A DNA stretch of 64,000 bases from assembly GCF_017114995.1 (NCBI RefSeq), contig NZ_JABXKL010000015.1:159090-223089 (forward strand), given 5' to 3'. The stretch is from Nostoc sp. NMS9 (GTDB taxonomy: Bacteria; Cyanobacteriota; Cyanobacteriia; Cyanobacteriales; Nostocaceae). Positions within the stretch are counted from its first letter, which is position 1; the number at the start of each line of letters is the position of its first letter. Position numbers and translations under genes: made by a program. The notes beneath the pieces were generated by a model. It made no database searches, was not told where the DNA came from, and was given only the letters and a program-made list of their open reading frames with translations. This document shows positions 43,106-52,855 of the stretch, one piece after another.

Positions 43106-45013
43106 ATGGAACAAGTAATTACTTCAATGGCAGATGCTTTGTTAGTAACCAATAATTCAGGAAAAATAAAAAAAGTAAATCGTGCTGCTCAACAATTATT
43201 TGGTTTTCAGGAAGAAGAATTAATAAATCAACCAATATCACTAATCATTGATGAGGATCAATTTTTAATTAAAGCTATTTATCAACATTCTTATTTAAAG
43301 CGTAATTTCCAGAATATAGAAGTAGTTTGTCGAACAAAAACTAGAGAAAAACTGTTGATTGCTTTTTCTTGCTCAGTGATTCCAAAAAAAACAGAAGGAC
43401 TAGAAGATATTGTCTACATTGGTCGGGATATTACTGCTTGGCAACGCCGGGAACAGCGTACAAGTGCCCAGTATTCTATTACTCGCATATTATCAGAATC
43501 ACAGAGCATAAAGCAGGGAATTCCACAAATTTTGCAGTCGATTTGTCAAAACTTGGGATGGGATTTAGGCGAACTTTGGACACCAAACCAATATATTGGC
43601 ACTTCGGTAGAAGGAGATAGTCTCAATGCAGTACTAAGGTGTGTAGAAATTTGGTCAAGTCGATTAGTTTCTGTCCGAGAGTTTAAAGCAATCACCTGGC
43701 AAATTACTTATACACCTAGTGTTGGCTTACCTGGTCGAATTTGGATCAGACGTTTGCCTTTGTGGATTAAAGATATCACAGTAGATGGAGATCAAAGGCG
43801 ATCGCTACCAGCTGCGGAGGCTGGATTGCACGCAGCTTTTGGCTTCCCGATTTTAGACGATAGTGAAATCTTAGGAGTGATGGTTTTCTTTAGCCGGGAG
43901 TTACTATCAAAAGATAAAGACCTATTGCAAATGATGGGTTCTATTGGTAGCCAAATTGCCCAATTTATCAAACGCAAACAAGCAGAAGATGCTCTTGTAG
44001 AAAGTGAAGAACGATATCGAGATTTATTTGAAAATGCTAATGACTTGATTCAATCTGTCAATCCATCTGGTCGTTTTTTGTATGTCAATCGTGCATGGAA
44101 AGAAACTTTGGGATATAGCGAAGCGGAAATTGCGAATATGAGTATTTTCGATATTATACATCCAGAGTTTAAACAAAGCTGTTTGCAAAGATTTTATCGG
44201 GTGCTATCAGGAGAAAAGCTTGGGCAAGTAACAGCCATATTCGTTACTAAAGACGGTCAAACAATCTTTCTAGAAGGTAATATTAATTGTAAATTTGTTG
44301 AAGGTCATCCTGTTGCGATTCGCGGCATTTTTCGCAATGTAACCCAGCGAGTAGCGGCAGAAGAAGCACTTCGCTATCAGCAGAAAGAAACCGAACGTTT
44401 ATTGCTGAATATTTTGCCAGTCGCAATTTCTAGAGAACTGAAAGAACAACCAGCTAGCATTGCCAAAGACTTTGCTGATGTCACAGTTTTATGTGCAGAT
44501 ATCGTCGGCTTGACCGAAATTGCTACTTCTATGAGTGCAATTCAACTGCTGAACCTACTCAACCCAATTTTCTCAGTTTTTGATCGCCTCACCGAACGAT
44601 ATAGTTTAGAGAGAATCAGAACTATTAACGATGCTTATGTAGTGGTTGGTGGCTTACCTACATGCCGCCAAGATCGTGCTCAATCGATCGCTCTGATGGC
44701 ACTAGATATGCAAACTGCGATCGCTCTATTTAATACTGAGAATAACCAAAATTTCAGCATCCGTATCGGCATCCATAGCGGTTCGGTAGTGGGGGGAGTA
44801 ATTGATCTGAATAAGTTTACTTATGAACTCTGTAAAGACATAGTAAACATCGCTAACTGTATGGAATCCCAAGGTAGTGCTGGTAAAATCCAGGTTACAG
44901 AAAATACTTATAAGTGCTTGTGTGATGAATTTGTATTTGAAAAACAAGGCGAAATTGAAGTTAAAGGCAAAGGGAAGATGACAACTTATTTGTTGATTGG
45001 ACGGAAGAGATGA
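43106..45013 (+). CDS. PAS-GAF-PAS class III nucleotide cyclase-like protein with altered active site
   Basis: 635 residues: PAS (about 1-115, ending DITAWQRREQR), GAF (about 125-285), PAS (about 300-425, with FENANDLIQSVNPSGRFLYVN), then a class III cyclase homology domain (about 440-632). Of the catalytic residues, the two metal Asp remain: Asp465 in ADIVG and Asp509 in NDAY. Asn581 in VNIA also remains. The substrate-selecting Lys is Arg505 (RIRTINDAY instead of KIKTIGDAY), the usual Asp of YDLWGD is Glu574 (YELCKD), and the transition-state Arg is Cys585 (NCMES instead of SRMES). The cyclase is thus probably weak, atypical or inactive, and may only bind nucleotide. No membrane segment, so a soluble sensor. 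Confidence 0.9.
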   Translation: MEQVITSMADALLVTNNSGKIKKVNRAAQQLFGFQEEELINQPISLIIDEDQFLIKAIYQHSYLKRNFQNIEVVCRTKTREKLLIAFSCSVIPKKTEGLEDIVYIGRDITAWQRREQRTSAQYSITRILSESQSIKQGIPQILQSICQNLGWDLGELWTPNQYIGTSVEGDSLNAVLRCVEIWSSRLVSVREFKAITWQITYTPSVGLPGRIWIRRLPLWIKDITVDGDQRRSLPAAEAGLHAAFGFPILDDSEILGVMVFFSRELLSKDKDLLQMMGSIGSQIAQFIKRKQAEDALVESEERYRDLFENANDLIQSVNPSGRFLYVNRAWKETLGYSEAEIANMSIFDIIHPEFKQSCLQRFYRVLSGEKLGQVTAIFVTKDGQTIFLEGNINCKFVEGHPVAIRGIFRNVTQRVAAEEALRYQQKETERLLLNILPVAISRELKEQPASIAKDFADVTVLCADIVGLTEIATSMSAIQLLNLLNPIFSVFDRLTERYSLERIRTINDAYVVVGGLPTCRQDRAQSIALMALDMQTAIALFNTENNQNFSIRIGIHSGSVVGGVIDLNKFTYELCKDIVNIANCMESQGSAGKIQVTENTYKCLCDEFVFEKQGEIEVKGKGKMTTYLLIGRKR

Positions 45014-45027
45014 GGGCATTGGGAAAG

Positions 45028-45077
45028 AGGAGGCAGGAGGCAGAAGTTTTTTAATTTTGAATTTTGAATTTTGAATT
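45028..45077. repeat. Heptanucleotide repeats (AGGAGGC x2, AATTTTG x3)
   Basis: AGGAGGC occurs twice at 45028-45041 and AATTTTG three times at 45053-45073, in the 94-base gap between two convergent genes. These are short tandemly repeated repetitive (STRR) sequences typical of heterocystous cyanobacteria. A further AATTTTG x4 array lies at 58646-58673. Confidence 0.8.
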
Positions 45078-45107
45078 GATTTCTCCCCCTGCTCCCCTAC
45101 CTATTCC

Positions 45108-46283
45108 CTAGTGAGTATTCGGAATCAACCGCCCACAGGGATAAGTTGCTGTTTGCTGTGAAGCACTTTCAGCAACTGCTGCTGGAACCTGATCCGATGG
45201 TCGGGTTTTGGCTGCTAGATAGTCTTTTTGCAGTTTCTCGAAAATGGCTTCTCGCCTGTCATACAGACGCTTCAGGGGACGAGGCTGGCATTTGTTTAAC
45301 ACATACGCTGTCACCAGTGGTAGAGCGATCGTGCTATCGGTATAACAAACGATTGTGTTAGGTAACTCATCCGGGTCAATCTTACCCCAACTGACAGCTT
45401 CCGATGGGGTTGCTCCAGATAAACCGCCTGTATCTGGACGTGCATCGGTAAACTGCACAAAGTAATCGTGTCCTCGTTCTTCTAACCCTAAAACCTCGTG
45501 AAGTTGGGGTTGAGTTTGTAGCAAAAAGTTTTTAGGACTACCGCCACCGAGAATTACAGCCGCACTTTTACCTCCTGATTCACGGGCATTATATGCGATC
45601 GCAGCCGTCTCATTCACGTCAATTGATGGATCTATCACCAACTGCGAACCTTCCAATGCTAAAGCCGCCACGTTCATCCCAATTGAGCTATCTCCTGGAG
45701 AAGACGTATAAATCGGTACACCATATTCATAAGCTGTAGCTAGCAAGCAGGAATGCTGCACACCCAATTGCTTTTCTACTTCTCGAACATATTTACCTAG
45801 TAAATGGTGAAATTCAGCCGTTCCCATCCGCTTTTGAAACGCTTCTCCTTGGAGAATCTTGCGGATGAACGCATCAGTTTCTAGAAGCACATCGTAACCA
45901 AAGATAATGTCATAAATGCGGATCGTGCCTTCTTGACGCAGTTTCACATCATCCAAAAACGGATTACCAGCAAAGAGTTCAAAACCCAAACCATAGTGCA
46001 TATCGTGGTAAAGATTTGCACCAGTGCTAATCATCCAATCAATAAAGCCGTTGCGAATTAAAGGTGCAAGTGCTGAAACCCCAAATCCTGCTGGCGTCAT
46101 CGCACCAGAAAGGCTAACGCCCACCGTGACACCTTCCGTTAGTACATCACGACTCAGTAGTTGGCAGATTTCCCGCAACCGCGCTGAGTTGTAAGCGGTG
46201 AAGTATTGATCGATCAAATCCACTACATTGATATCATTTGATATCGGTGTAGGTGCAATTTTTTGACCCAGCTGTTTAGACAT
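45108..46283 (-). CDS. speY: Deoxyhypusine synthase-like protein, probable homospermidine synthase
   Basis: 391 residues of the deoxyhypusine synthase family. The catalytic Lys is present in [10 protein letters not shown] (about residue 299). The NAD-binding core has [14 protein letters not shown], then [15 protein letters not shown], and [14 protein letters not shown]. Bacteria lack hypusine-modified eIF5A, and in Anabaena a protein of this family makes homospermidine from putrescine or spermidine, so polyamine synthesis is the likely role. The agmatinase-like gene at 37333 would supply putrescine. It is convergent with the cyclase gene. The speY symbol follows that literature assignment, from memory. 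Confidence 0.8.
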   Translation of the reverse strand: MSKQLGQKIAPTPISNDINVVDLIDQYFTAYNSARLREICQLLSRDVLTEGVTVGVSLSGAMTPAGFGVSALAPLIRNGFIDWMISTGANLYHDMHYGLGFELFAGNPFLDDVKLRQEGTIRIYDIIFGYDVLLETDAFIRKILQGEAFQKRMGTAEFHHLLGKYVREVEKQLGVQHSCLLATAYEYGVPIYTSSPGDSSIGMNVAALALEGSQLVIDPSIDVNETAAIAYNARESGGKSAAVILGGGSPKNFLLQTQPQLHEVLGLEERGHDYFVQFTDARPDTGGLSGATPSEAVSWGKIDPDELPNTIVCYTDSTIALPLVTAYVLNKCQPRPLKRLYDRREAIFEKLQKDYLAAKTRPSDQVPAAVAESASQQTATYPCGRLIPNTH

Positions 46284-46455
46284 TTTGGCACTCCCGAACA
46301 GTAACGAATCTAATGTTATCTAGCTTTCAGCCAAAGTGATAGCACATTAATCGAAACTGATGAATGAGGAACGTCTATCTGGTTACGAAGTAGATTTAAC
46401 TTTGATGGTTTGTGTGAAATAGTATTAGTTAGAGAAACTGGGTTTGTGGCAAAGA

Positions 46456-49400
46456 TTACAGCCAATTGCCTACTAAAACATAAGGTGCCCAGAAATATGG
46501 AGCTTTTTCCTTAGCAAAAACAGCTAATTGGGCACGCTGGAGTGCCTCGGCTTTATTCACCCCAGCCTTTAACTGTCGATAGAACTCACTCATAACATCG
46601 CTGGTGGAGCGATCGTCTATTGACCACAATGTTGCGAGTGTACTGCGTACCCCCGCGCGCATAGCTATCCCTGCCAGTCCCAAAGCTGCTCGTTTGTCTC
46701 CCTCAGCAGTTTGACAAGCACTGAGGACAAGTAATTCAATGCCATTAGACCTGTTTTTGTCGCTAACTCGCAGTAGATTATCAAATTCCTTGACCTTAAC
46801 CAGTTTATTCCAGGTGAGAATAAAGGTTTTTTCCGCATCAGAACTAAATTGACCGTGAGTTGCTAGGTGAACCACAGAGAAGGGAACTGTTTGCAACTTA
46901 TTTTGCAAGTTCGTTTCAGTAAACTGTTGATTTAACAGTTCTTCACTCTTGGATACCTCAGATTTGATTTCTTTTAATTCCCGTGGTACATTTTGCAATT
47001 CGGAAAATTCTCTGCCTTCGACTGGGCGTTTTTCGCTGACTCCGGCAGTTAAAGCATTTAGCTGTATCTGTCGCAAAGGTTTGGGGTCGAGGAGTTGCAA
47101 ACCTGGTGTCAAGGCGATCGCATATTGCTCTACCAGATATTTCTCCTGCTGTTTGTCGTAGAGAACCCCCATCGGGATATTCCGCAATTCACCATCTAGT
47201 ACAAACACTAAGGTTTTTATCTCACTTTTGGCTAATTCTGCTGACACAGGGCGAATTAACCAGTCATATATCTGTTGCGACTGCTGCTGAACCCGAACAG
47301 TCGCAGTGACATTTAGTAAGTTTTTCCTCAGTTCTGCTATTATGTTTTCTACATTATCTTGACGTATTACAGTCTTGTAGTGGCGCAAGTCTTGATTAGG
47401 CAACTTGAGGATCACATCTAAGCGGTCTGGCAAAATAATCGGATAGATCACTGCTGCTTGTTGGTCTTTTTTGTCAACCACTGGATCAAGTTCCTGCGTA
47501 GGATTTAAACAGGCTGACCGAAAGAAGTTATCCAGTTCTGCCAATTGCAGAGATTCAATTACATTACGAGCAAGCTTTAGATCGTCTTGATTGATACTCT
47601 CTTGGAGCGATAGTGGAACGCTGCTACTTGAACTTTGTTCCTCTTCTTTACCAGAGGCTGCGCCAACGCCAACGGTAGAACGCAACAGCAATTCAACTAA
47701 CTCTCGATACACTGGTTCGACATTTTCTCGGAAGGAAAACTGAACGTCTGGATTCATCGTTACTAAATCAGCACGCAGAGATTGCAGGGTATTGTACGCT
47801 ACGTTGTATGAGGCGATCGCACTTTTAATATCTCCCTTTTTTTTCAGTATACGTCCGAGTTGCCATTGCCACTGATAAGCAATGTCCGATGCATTTATAC
47901 TTTGTGCTATGAACAAAGATTTCTCGGTCAGGTCTTGAGCCTCAGAAAACTGCCCAGTTTTTTCATACAACTCGCCAAGAGTACCCATAGCATAAGATTC
48001 TGCTCGTCGGTCTTGCAAATTCTGTGCCTGTTTTATGGCATTTGACAACTGTTGGGCAATATCCAGCCATGAAGGAGTATCTGAGGTGGTCTTCTGTTTT
48101 AATTCTGCAAGAGTTTGGGCAAATTTAATCCCAGTATATACTGAGGCTCGGCTGGGTGGCAAATTGCTAATTTCCAACTGGATTTGGGATGACAATGCCA
48201 ATGCATCTTGCAAATTATTTTTATCAATGAAGGCAGGAGGCAGAGGGCAGGAGGCAGGAGGAAAACTGCCCGACGCTCGCGGACTCGCTACCGCTGCGCT
48301 AGCTGTTTCCTGTCGTGACCAGAGGGAGCAAGGGTTAAAGACCCCCACTGAACTTCCGTTCAGTGGCTTCAATTCAGCAGGGGTTGAATCCCCTTCTGAA
48401 TTGCTCCTTCTGCCTCCTGCCTCCTGCCTCCTGCCTCTTTGAACTTCCTTTTCTTCCAAAAGTAAGCTAAGTAAATTTAGGTGAGCTTGGATGCGTGTGA
48501 TGGAAGAAACAGATACAGCAGCAGCCTGCTGGTAGTATTGTAAAGCTGCTTCAGTATCTTGCTGGGCGCGGGCTGTGTTGCCTAAACTGAGTTGAGCCTC
48601 AGCGATCGCTTTTGGAGATTGTACTCGCTTTGCCACTGCTAAACTTTTCCCCAATACCAACCGGGATACGTTTAAATCACCAACAACTCGGCGGATGTTG
48701 CCAAGACTACGCAGTGCTGTGGCTACTATCAGTGAGTCTGGAAGGCTTGTAAGGGTTTGCTGTACCTCGTTTAAAATCTTGTTAGCCTGAAGGTAAAGTC
48801 CTAAAGCTTGCAAAGCTTGTGCAGAGTTAATTCGGTTACGAGTTAATGTCACCCTGTCGCCTATTTGCTGATAAATATCAGCGGCTTTTTGCCAGGTAGT
48901 TAAAGCCGCTTCTGCTTGTCCTTGTGCCAGTTGTAACTGCCCTTGCACATCTAGAGTTTGTGCAATAATTTGCAAACGCTCCTCAGAAATGCCCGTATTT
49001 TCTCGTGACTGTAATAATTTTAAACTTTGGGCGATCGCTTCTTCAGCCTCAGCCCACAAGCCAAGTTGCTGATAAGCTAAACAGAGATTACTCAGTGTTA
49101 TTGCTTCTCTTAATCCATCCCTAGAAGCTCTAAACACAGCAGCAGCCTGTTGTAAAACTTTCACCGCTTCAGTAAACTGTTCCGTGTCGTATAATATTTT
49201 TCCCTGTTCCACTACACTTTCCGTTTCCGATGGGCTGCTTTTAAGGGAGAGTAGGGAGTAGAGAGTGGGGGATGGAAGAGTTTGAGTCCACTGATGTAGT
49301 CGGAAATGGTAAATAGAGGATTCAGCATTCACCAGTTCCCTGTTTTGCCTAGTTCCTTGTTCTCCCCACTCCCCTTGCTCGATCAGATTTTGCATGGCAG

Positions 49401-49500
49401 AGTAAACAGCAATATGTTTTGCCAAAACAGGGGATAAGGCTATGCATAAAAATGCAGTGAACAGGGCTAGGAAAAAATGATTTAGCCATTGCATACACAA
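46456..49500 (-). CDS. Second TPR-CHAT caspase-like protein with in-frame repeat insertion
   Basis: 1,014 residues. A signal-like hydrophobic N-terminus (about 5-27), TPR-like repeats (about 90-350 and 430-560), and a C-terminal CHAT domain with His in VHLATHGQFS (about 880) and Cys in LSACQTAEGD (about 928). GLAGIAMRAG, LWSIDD and APYVLVGNWL are also present. Residues about 355-423 are encoded by a structured repeat (48231-48440), and residues about 40-85 by a second repeat-like stretch rich in CTCCCC motifs (49236-49385), yet the frame is intact. It shares its layout with the CHAT protein at 7597-10479 and has the same ending (VGNWL). Target unknown; relatives include HetF and Craspase. Confidence 0.88.
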   Translation of the reverse strand: MCMQWLNHFFLALFTAFLCIALSPVLAKHIAVYSAMQNLIEQGEWGEQGTRQNRELVNAESSIYHFRLHQWTQTLPSPTLYSLLSLKSSPSETESVVEQGKILYDTEQFTEAVKVLQQAAAVFRASRDGLREAITLSNLCLAYQQLGLWAEAEEAIAQSLKLLQSRENTGISEERLQIIAQTLDVQGQLQLAQGQAEAALTTWQKAADIYQQIGDRVTLTRNRINSAQALQALGLYLQANKILNEVQQTLTSLPDSLIVATALRSLGNIRRVVGDLNVSRLVLGKSLAVAKRVQSPKAIAEAQLSLGNTARAQQDTEAALQYYQQAAAVSVSSITRIQAHLNLLSLLLEEKEVQRGRRQEAGGRRSNSEGDSTPAELKPLNGSSVGVFNPCSLWSRQETASAAVASPRASGSFPPASCPLPPAFIDKNNLQDALALSSQIQLEISNLPPSRASVYTGIKFAQTLAELKQKTTSDTPSWLDIAQQLSNAIKQAQNLQDRRAESYAMGTLGELYEKTGQFSEAQDLTEKSLFIAQSINASDIAYQWQWQLGRILKKKGDIKSAIASYNVAYNTLQSLRADLVTMNPDVQFSFRENVEPVYRELVELLLRSTVGVGAASGKEEEQSSSSSVPLSLQESINQDDLKLARNVIESLQLAELDNFFRSACLNPTQELDPVVDKKDQQAAVIYPIILPDRLDVILKLPNQDLRHYKTVIRQDNVENIIAELRKNLLNVTATVRVQQQSQQIYDWLIRPVSAELAKSEIKTLVFVLDGELRNIPMGVLYDKQQEKYLVEQYAIALTPGLQLLDPKPLRQIQLNALTAGVSEKRPVEGREFSELQNVPRELKEIKSEVSKSEELLNQQFTETNLQNKLQTVPFSVVHLATHGQFSSDAEKTFILTWNKLVKVKEFDNLLRVSDKNRSNGIELLVLSACQTAEGDKRAALGLAGIAMRAGVRSTLATLWSIDDRSTSDVMSEFYRQLKAGVNKAEALQRAQLAVFAKEKAPYFWAPYVLVGNWL
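48231..48440. repeat. Structured repeat element inside the second CHAT gene
   Basis: About 210 bases bounded by inverted heptamer arrays: GGCAGGA/AGGAGGC copies at 48231-48271 and the complementary CTGCCTC/CTCCTGC copies at 48406-48437. Inside are two clean hairpins: 48345-48366 (CCACTGAAC/GTTCAGTGG, TTCC loop) and 48370-48403 (CAATTCAG with inner GGGGTTGAATCCCC and CTGAATTG). The ends could pair, giving a long foldback. It looks like a small non-autonomous mobile element (MITE-like) inserted without breaking the reading frame. Confidence 0.8.
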
Positions 49501-49961
49501 TTCTTACAGCAGTTTTCATTTAGGTGTTGATCCAACTCATACCCGCAAGCTCACAGGGCATCAAAGCGAGAAAGCATTTCGTGAGTATACACTTTGTAGG
49601 GAGCTTAACGAAGGCAGGAGGCAGGAGGCCGTTTTTGTAACGGGGATTTATGCCCCGCTCCAAAAACTTTTCGCCTTAAAAGGCGAGGTTTTAGACCCGA
49701 TTGTTTCGGTAACTTTTTTGGGTGGAATATGAGTCAATTTTGCTAAACTTTCAGTTACTCTGAATCCCCGGTGAGTAAATGGCTTGATAGTTGGCTTGGT
49801 TCCCTGACAGACGATCAACTGCTATTAACCCAGATAGCGCTGAACTTTGTGACGTGGATATCAACTTTAATAGCTATAGGATGTGTTTGGTATATTGCAT
49901 TAAGGATTTAAGCTTACTGCTCCAAGGTATATTGAAACTCATAACTCACCACTCAGGACTA
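49501..49961. other. Non-coding region with repeats between CHAT and nnrE-nnrD genes
   Basis: An AGGAGGC array lies at 49613-49630. It is followed by a hairpin region (49632-49669) with GTTTTTG/CAAAAAC outer arms and CGGGG/CCCCG inner arms. A further small hairpin (TCGCCT/AGGCGA) lies at 49669-49685. The frame of the next gene can be extended back to 49791, but no start context supports it. Confidence 0.55.
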
Positions 49962-51515
49962 ATGCAAGATAGGCAAGAACAAATTTCGCAAGTGGTAGTG
50001 ACTGCTAGGCAGATGCACGATGTTGAAAAGCGGATCTTTGCAGCAGGAATGCCTGTAGTTGCTTTGATGGAAAAGGTGGCGGGATTAATTGCCCGTCGCA
50101 TTCCAGAGATTCTTTCAAACACCCCTTTGTTAAGGGGATCTCGTGTGGGAATTCTTGTCGGCCCCGGTCATAATGGCGGCGATGCTTTAGTCGTAGCCCG
50201 TGAATTACACTTTCGCGGGTATGAGGTTTGGATTTATTCTCCTTTTTCTCAGCTTAAAGAATTAACTTCGCAGCACTTGCAATATGCTCAGAGTTTGGGT
50301 ATTCCAATTTATCAAACAATTGAGCAACTGCCAGATTCTGATTTGTTGATTGATGGCTTGTTTGGGCTTGGTTTAGAAAGAAACCTGACCGATCCCATCG
50401 CCTCTGCAATTAATCAGCTAAATGAATTGTCTGTACCGATTTATAGTATCGATTTACCTTCAGGTTTACACACCGACACAGGCGAAGTAGTAGGAACTGC
50501 CATTCGCGCCACTCACACATTTTGCTTAGGTTTATGGAAACTAGCTTTCTTCCAAGATCAAGCGTTGGAATATCTTGGTAAAGCTGAGTTAATCGATTTT
50601 GATATTCCTTTAGCTGATGTAGAAGCTGTTCTCAAAGATGCACCGAAAATTAAACGCATTACATCGGCAACAGTACTTGCTACTTTACCTTTACCCCGTC
50701 CAGCAGTTACTCACAAATATAAGGAAGGACATTTACTGCTGATTTGCGGTTCGCAGCGCTATGCAGGTGGGGCAATTTTAACTGGTTTGGGTGCTAGGGC
50801 TAGTGGTGTCGGGATGCTTTCGATTGCCGTACCCGAATCCCTGAAATCTCTTTTGGTGTCACACTTGCCAGAAGCACTAATTGTCGGTTGTCCAGAGACG
50901 GAAAGTGGAGCGATCGACCACCTACAACTACCAGAAAACACCGATCTGAGTTCGTTTAATGCGATCGCTTGTGGCCCCGGTTTAACACGAGATGCGACTC
51001 CGATTGTGCAAGAGGTAATTAAAAGCGAACGCCCTTTGCTTCTCGATGCCGATGGTTTAAATATCTTGGCACAAATGGGAGCGATCGCCACATTAAAAAA
51101 ACGCCAAGCAGTAACCATACTCACACCCCACACTGGCGAATTTGAGCGATTGTTTCCTGATGTCGCCGATGCCAAACATGACAGAGTGAAAGCAGTACAA
51201 GAAGCTGCCGCCCAAAGTGAGGCAGTAGTATTGTTAAAAGGGGCAAGAACTGCGATCGCAAACCTTCAAGGTCACGTTTGGATTGTTCCTGAAAGCACAC
51301 CCGCCTTAGCCCGTGGCGGTAGCGGCGACGTGTTAACTGGGCTACTGGGTGGATTGTTGGCGCAAGCAGCAACTAAACGGATTCTTGTAGAAGATATTGT
51401 AGCAACAGCTGCATGGTGGCATTCGCAAGCGGGTATTTTAGCAGCCCAAGAGCGTACTGAATTAGGTGTAGATGCGTTTACATTGACACAATATTTGATG
51501 AAAGCTCTAACTTAG
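49962..51515 (+). CDS. nnrE-nnrD: Bifunctional NAD(P)H-hydrate epimerase / ADP-dependent NAD(P)H-hydrate dehydratase
   Basis: 517 residues from ATG 49962. This start is favoured because the conserved family region (TARQMHDVEKR) begins soon after; an ATG at 49791 adds 57 unrelated residues. It repairs hydrated NAD(P)H. Residues about 1-230 are the epimerase (NnrE) with VGPGHNGGDALVVAREL. Residues about 235-515 are the dehydratase (NnrD, ribokinase-like) with KEGHLLLICGSQRYAGGA, ILTPHTGEFERLF, and ARGGSGDVLTGLLGGLLAQ. This fusion is the usual bacterial form. It is convergent with larC, separated by a strong bidirectional hairpin. Confidence 0.95.
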   Translation: MQDRQEQISQVVVTARQMHDVEKRIFAAGMPVVALMEKVAGLIARRIPEILSNTPLLRGSRVGILVGPGHNGGDALVVARELHFRGYEVWIYSPFSQLKELTSQHLQYAQSLGIPIYQTIEQLPDSDLLIDGLFGLGLERNLTDPIASAINQLNELSVPIYSIDLPSGLHTDTGEVVGTAIRATHTFCLGLWKLAFFQDQALEYLGKAELIDFDIPLADVEAVLKDAPKIKRITSATVLATLPLPRPAVTHKYKEGHLLLICGSQRYAGGAILTGLGARASGVGMLSIAVPESLKSLLVSHLPEALIVGCPETESGAIDHLQLPENTDLSSFNAIACGPGLTRDATPIVQEVIKSERPLLLDADGLNILAQMGAIATLKKRQAVTILTPHTGEFERLFPDVADAKHDRVKAVQEAAAQSEAVVLLKGARTAIANLQGHVWIVPESTPALARGGSGDVLTGLLGGLLAQAATKRILVEDIVATAAWWHSQAGILAAQERTELGVDAFTLTQYLMKALT

Positions 51516-51520
51516 TCAAA

Positions 51521-51555
51521 TTCCTCGTTCCCAGTCGAAGACTGGGAACGAGGAA
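51521..51555. terminator. Strong bidirectional hairpin between nnrE-nnrD and larC
   Basis: TTCCTCGTTCCCAGTC (51521-51536) and GACTGGGAACGAGGAA (51540-51555) form a perfect 16-base stem with a GAA loop. It lies 5 bases after the nnr stop and 13 before the larC stop (reading from the opposite strand), so it can end both transcripts. Confidence 0.8.
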
Positions 51556-51568
51556 CGAGGAGTTTGTA

Positions 51569-52855
51569 TCAGCCGTTGACCAAATACCAATGCTGTAGCG
51601 CCAATCGCTGAATTTCACGCCAGGGAATATTATGTTTTCTGGCTAAGTCTGCACAATCTTCATATTCGGGCTGCACATTTGCAATAACTTTTTCTGGCGA
51701 TTGTCCTTTCCATGCTATCTTGACACGCACTTTGCCATATTCCGTTTCCACTTGTTGAATTTCCCGTTGTAAAATGGCGCGTTGCTGAGTTGTTCGCCGA
51801 ATGCCTAAAGTTGTAGTTTCGCGGAATATGACGGCTTCACAACTGAGTAAATTTTCTGGATGACAAATCACAGTCAGCAAAATTCCTGGACGGGACTTTT
51901 TCATACCGATCGCTTGGGTAAAAACATCCAGCGCACCAGCCGCAAACAACGCCTCAAACACATAGCCAATCGCTTGTGGACTTAAATCATCAATTTGGGT
52001 TTCTAATACCGAGATGGTTTCCAAATTTGAGCTAGTACCTTCAGAATCACTGAAATTTGACTGTAAACTTGCACTTTCACCCAACCAGAGGCGTAAAATA
52101 TTGGGAATGGGTAAATTTATGGTTCCTGCTCCCAGTCCTATCTGCTTGATAGCGATCGCAGGTGGTGAACCAAAATCTCTTGCCAAAGTAGTGGCGATCG
52201 CGGCTCCTGTTGGTGTTACTAATTCTCTGTCAATGCCATTGCTATAAACTGGACAACCCCGCATTTCCCACAGCTTTAATACCGCTGGGACTGGTACTGC
52301 CATCTGACCATGTGCAGCCCGAACAGTGCCGCCACCAGTCGGAAACGCCGAGCAGTAAAGTAGAGGCAATCCTTCCTGATTGCTCTCAATCCCCAACCAA
52401 TCCAACCCCAGGCAAGTACCCACAATATCTACGATCGCATCTATAGCACCCACCTCATGAAAATGAACTTTTTCAGGCGAAATGCCATGCACTGCCCCTT
52501 CTGCCACCGCTAGCTGCCGGAATACCGCCAAACTCCAAGCTTCTGCCCGTGATGGCAACCCCGCTTTGAGAATCATCTGCTCTATTTCTGGCAAGTGGCG
52601 AGTGTGATTGTGACTCTGTTCGCGATCGTGGTGATGATGGTGATGGCGATCGTGTACTAAATCCACATGGACTTTAGTCGCCTGTTGACCATTCCGTTGG
52701 ACAAGTTCTGCCTTTAACTGATATTCCTGTTCAATACCCAACCCATTAAGTTTTTCAATTAAATACTCCACAGGAACACCCAAACTTACTAAAGCACCCA
52801 GGCACATATCACCAGAAATTCCTGTCGGACATTGAAGATAAGCGATTTTATTCAT
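51569..52855 (-). CDS. larC: Nickel-pincer cofactor biosynthesis protein LarC (fused LarC1-LarC2)
   Basis: 428 residues from ATG 52855, chosen because MNKIAYLQCPTGISGDM starts with the conserved nucleotide-binding strand; an ATG at 52876 is possible. LarC inserts nickel into the pincer cofactor of lactate racemase and related enzymes. Visible are YLQCPTGISGDMCLG, KVHFHEVGAIDAIVDIVG, SNGIDRELVTPTGAAI, then ETQIDDLSPQAIGY and MKKSRPGILLTVI. A histidine-rich segment (HDRHHHHHHD) is probably a nickel store or chaperone site. In Lactobacillus larC is split by a programmed frameshift; here it is one frame. LarB, LarE and LarA are not in the window. Confidence 0.92.
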   Translation of the reverse strand: MNKIAYLQCPTGISGDMCLGALVSLGVPVEYLIEKLNGLGIEQEYQLKAELVQRNGQQATKVHVDLVHDRHHHHHHDREQSHNHTRHLPEIEQMILKAGLPSRAEAWSLAVFRQLAVAEGAVHGISPEKVHFHEVGAIDAIVDIVGTCLGLDWLGIESNQEGLPLLYCSAFPTGGGTVRAAHGQMAVPVPAVLKLWEMRGCPVYSNGIDRELVTPTGAAIATTLARDFGSPPAIAIKQIGLGAGTINLPIPNILRLWLGESASLQSNFSDSEGTSSNLETISVLETQIDDLSPQAIGYVFEALFAAGALDVFTQAIGMKKSRPGILLTVICHPENLLSCEAVIFRETTTLGIRRTTQQRAILQREIQQVETEYGKVRVKIAWKGQSPEKVIANVQPEYEDCADLARKHNIPWREIQRLALQHWYLVNG

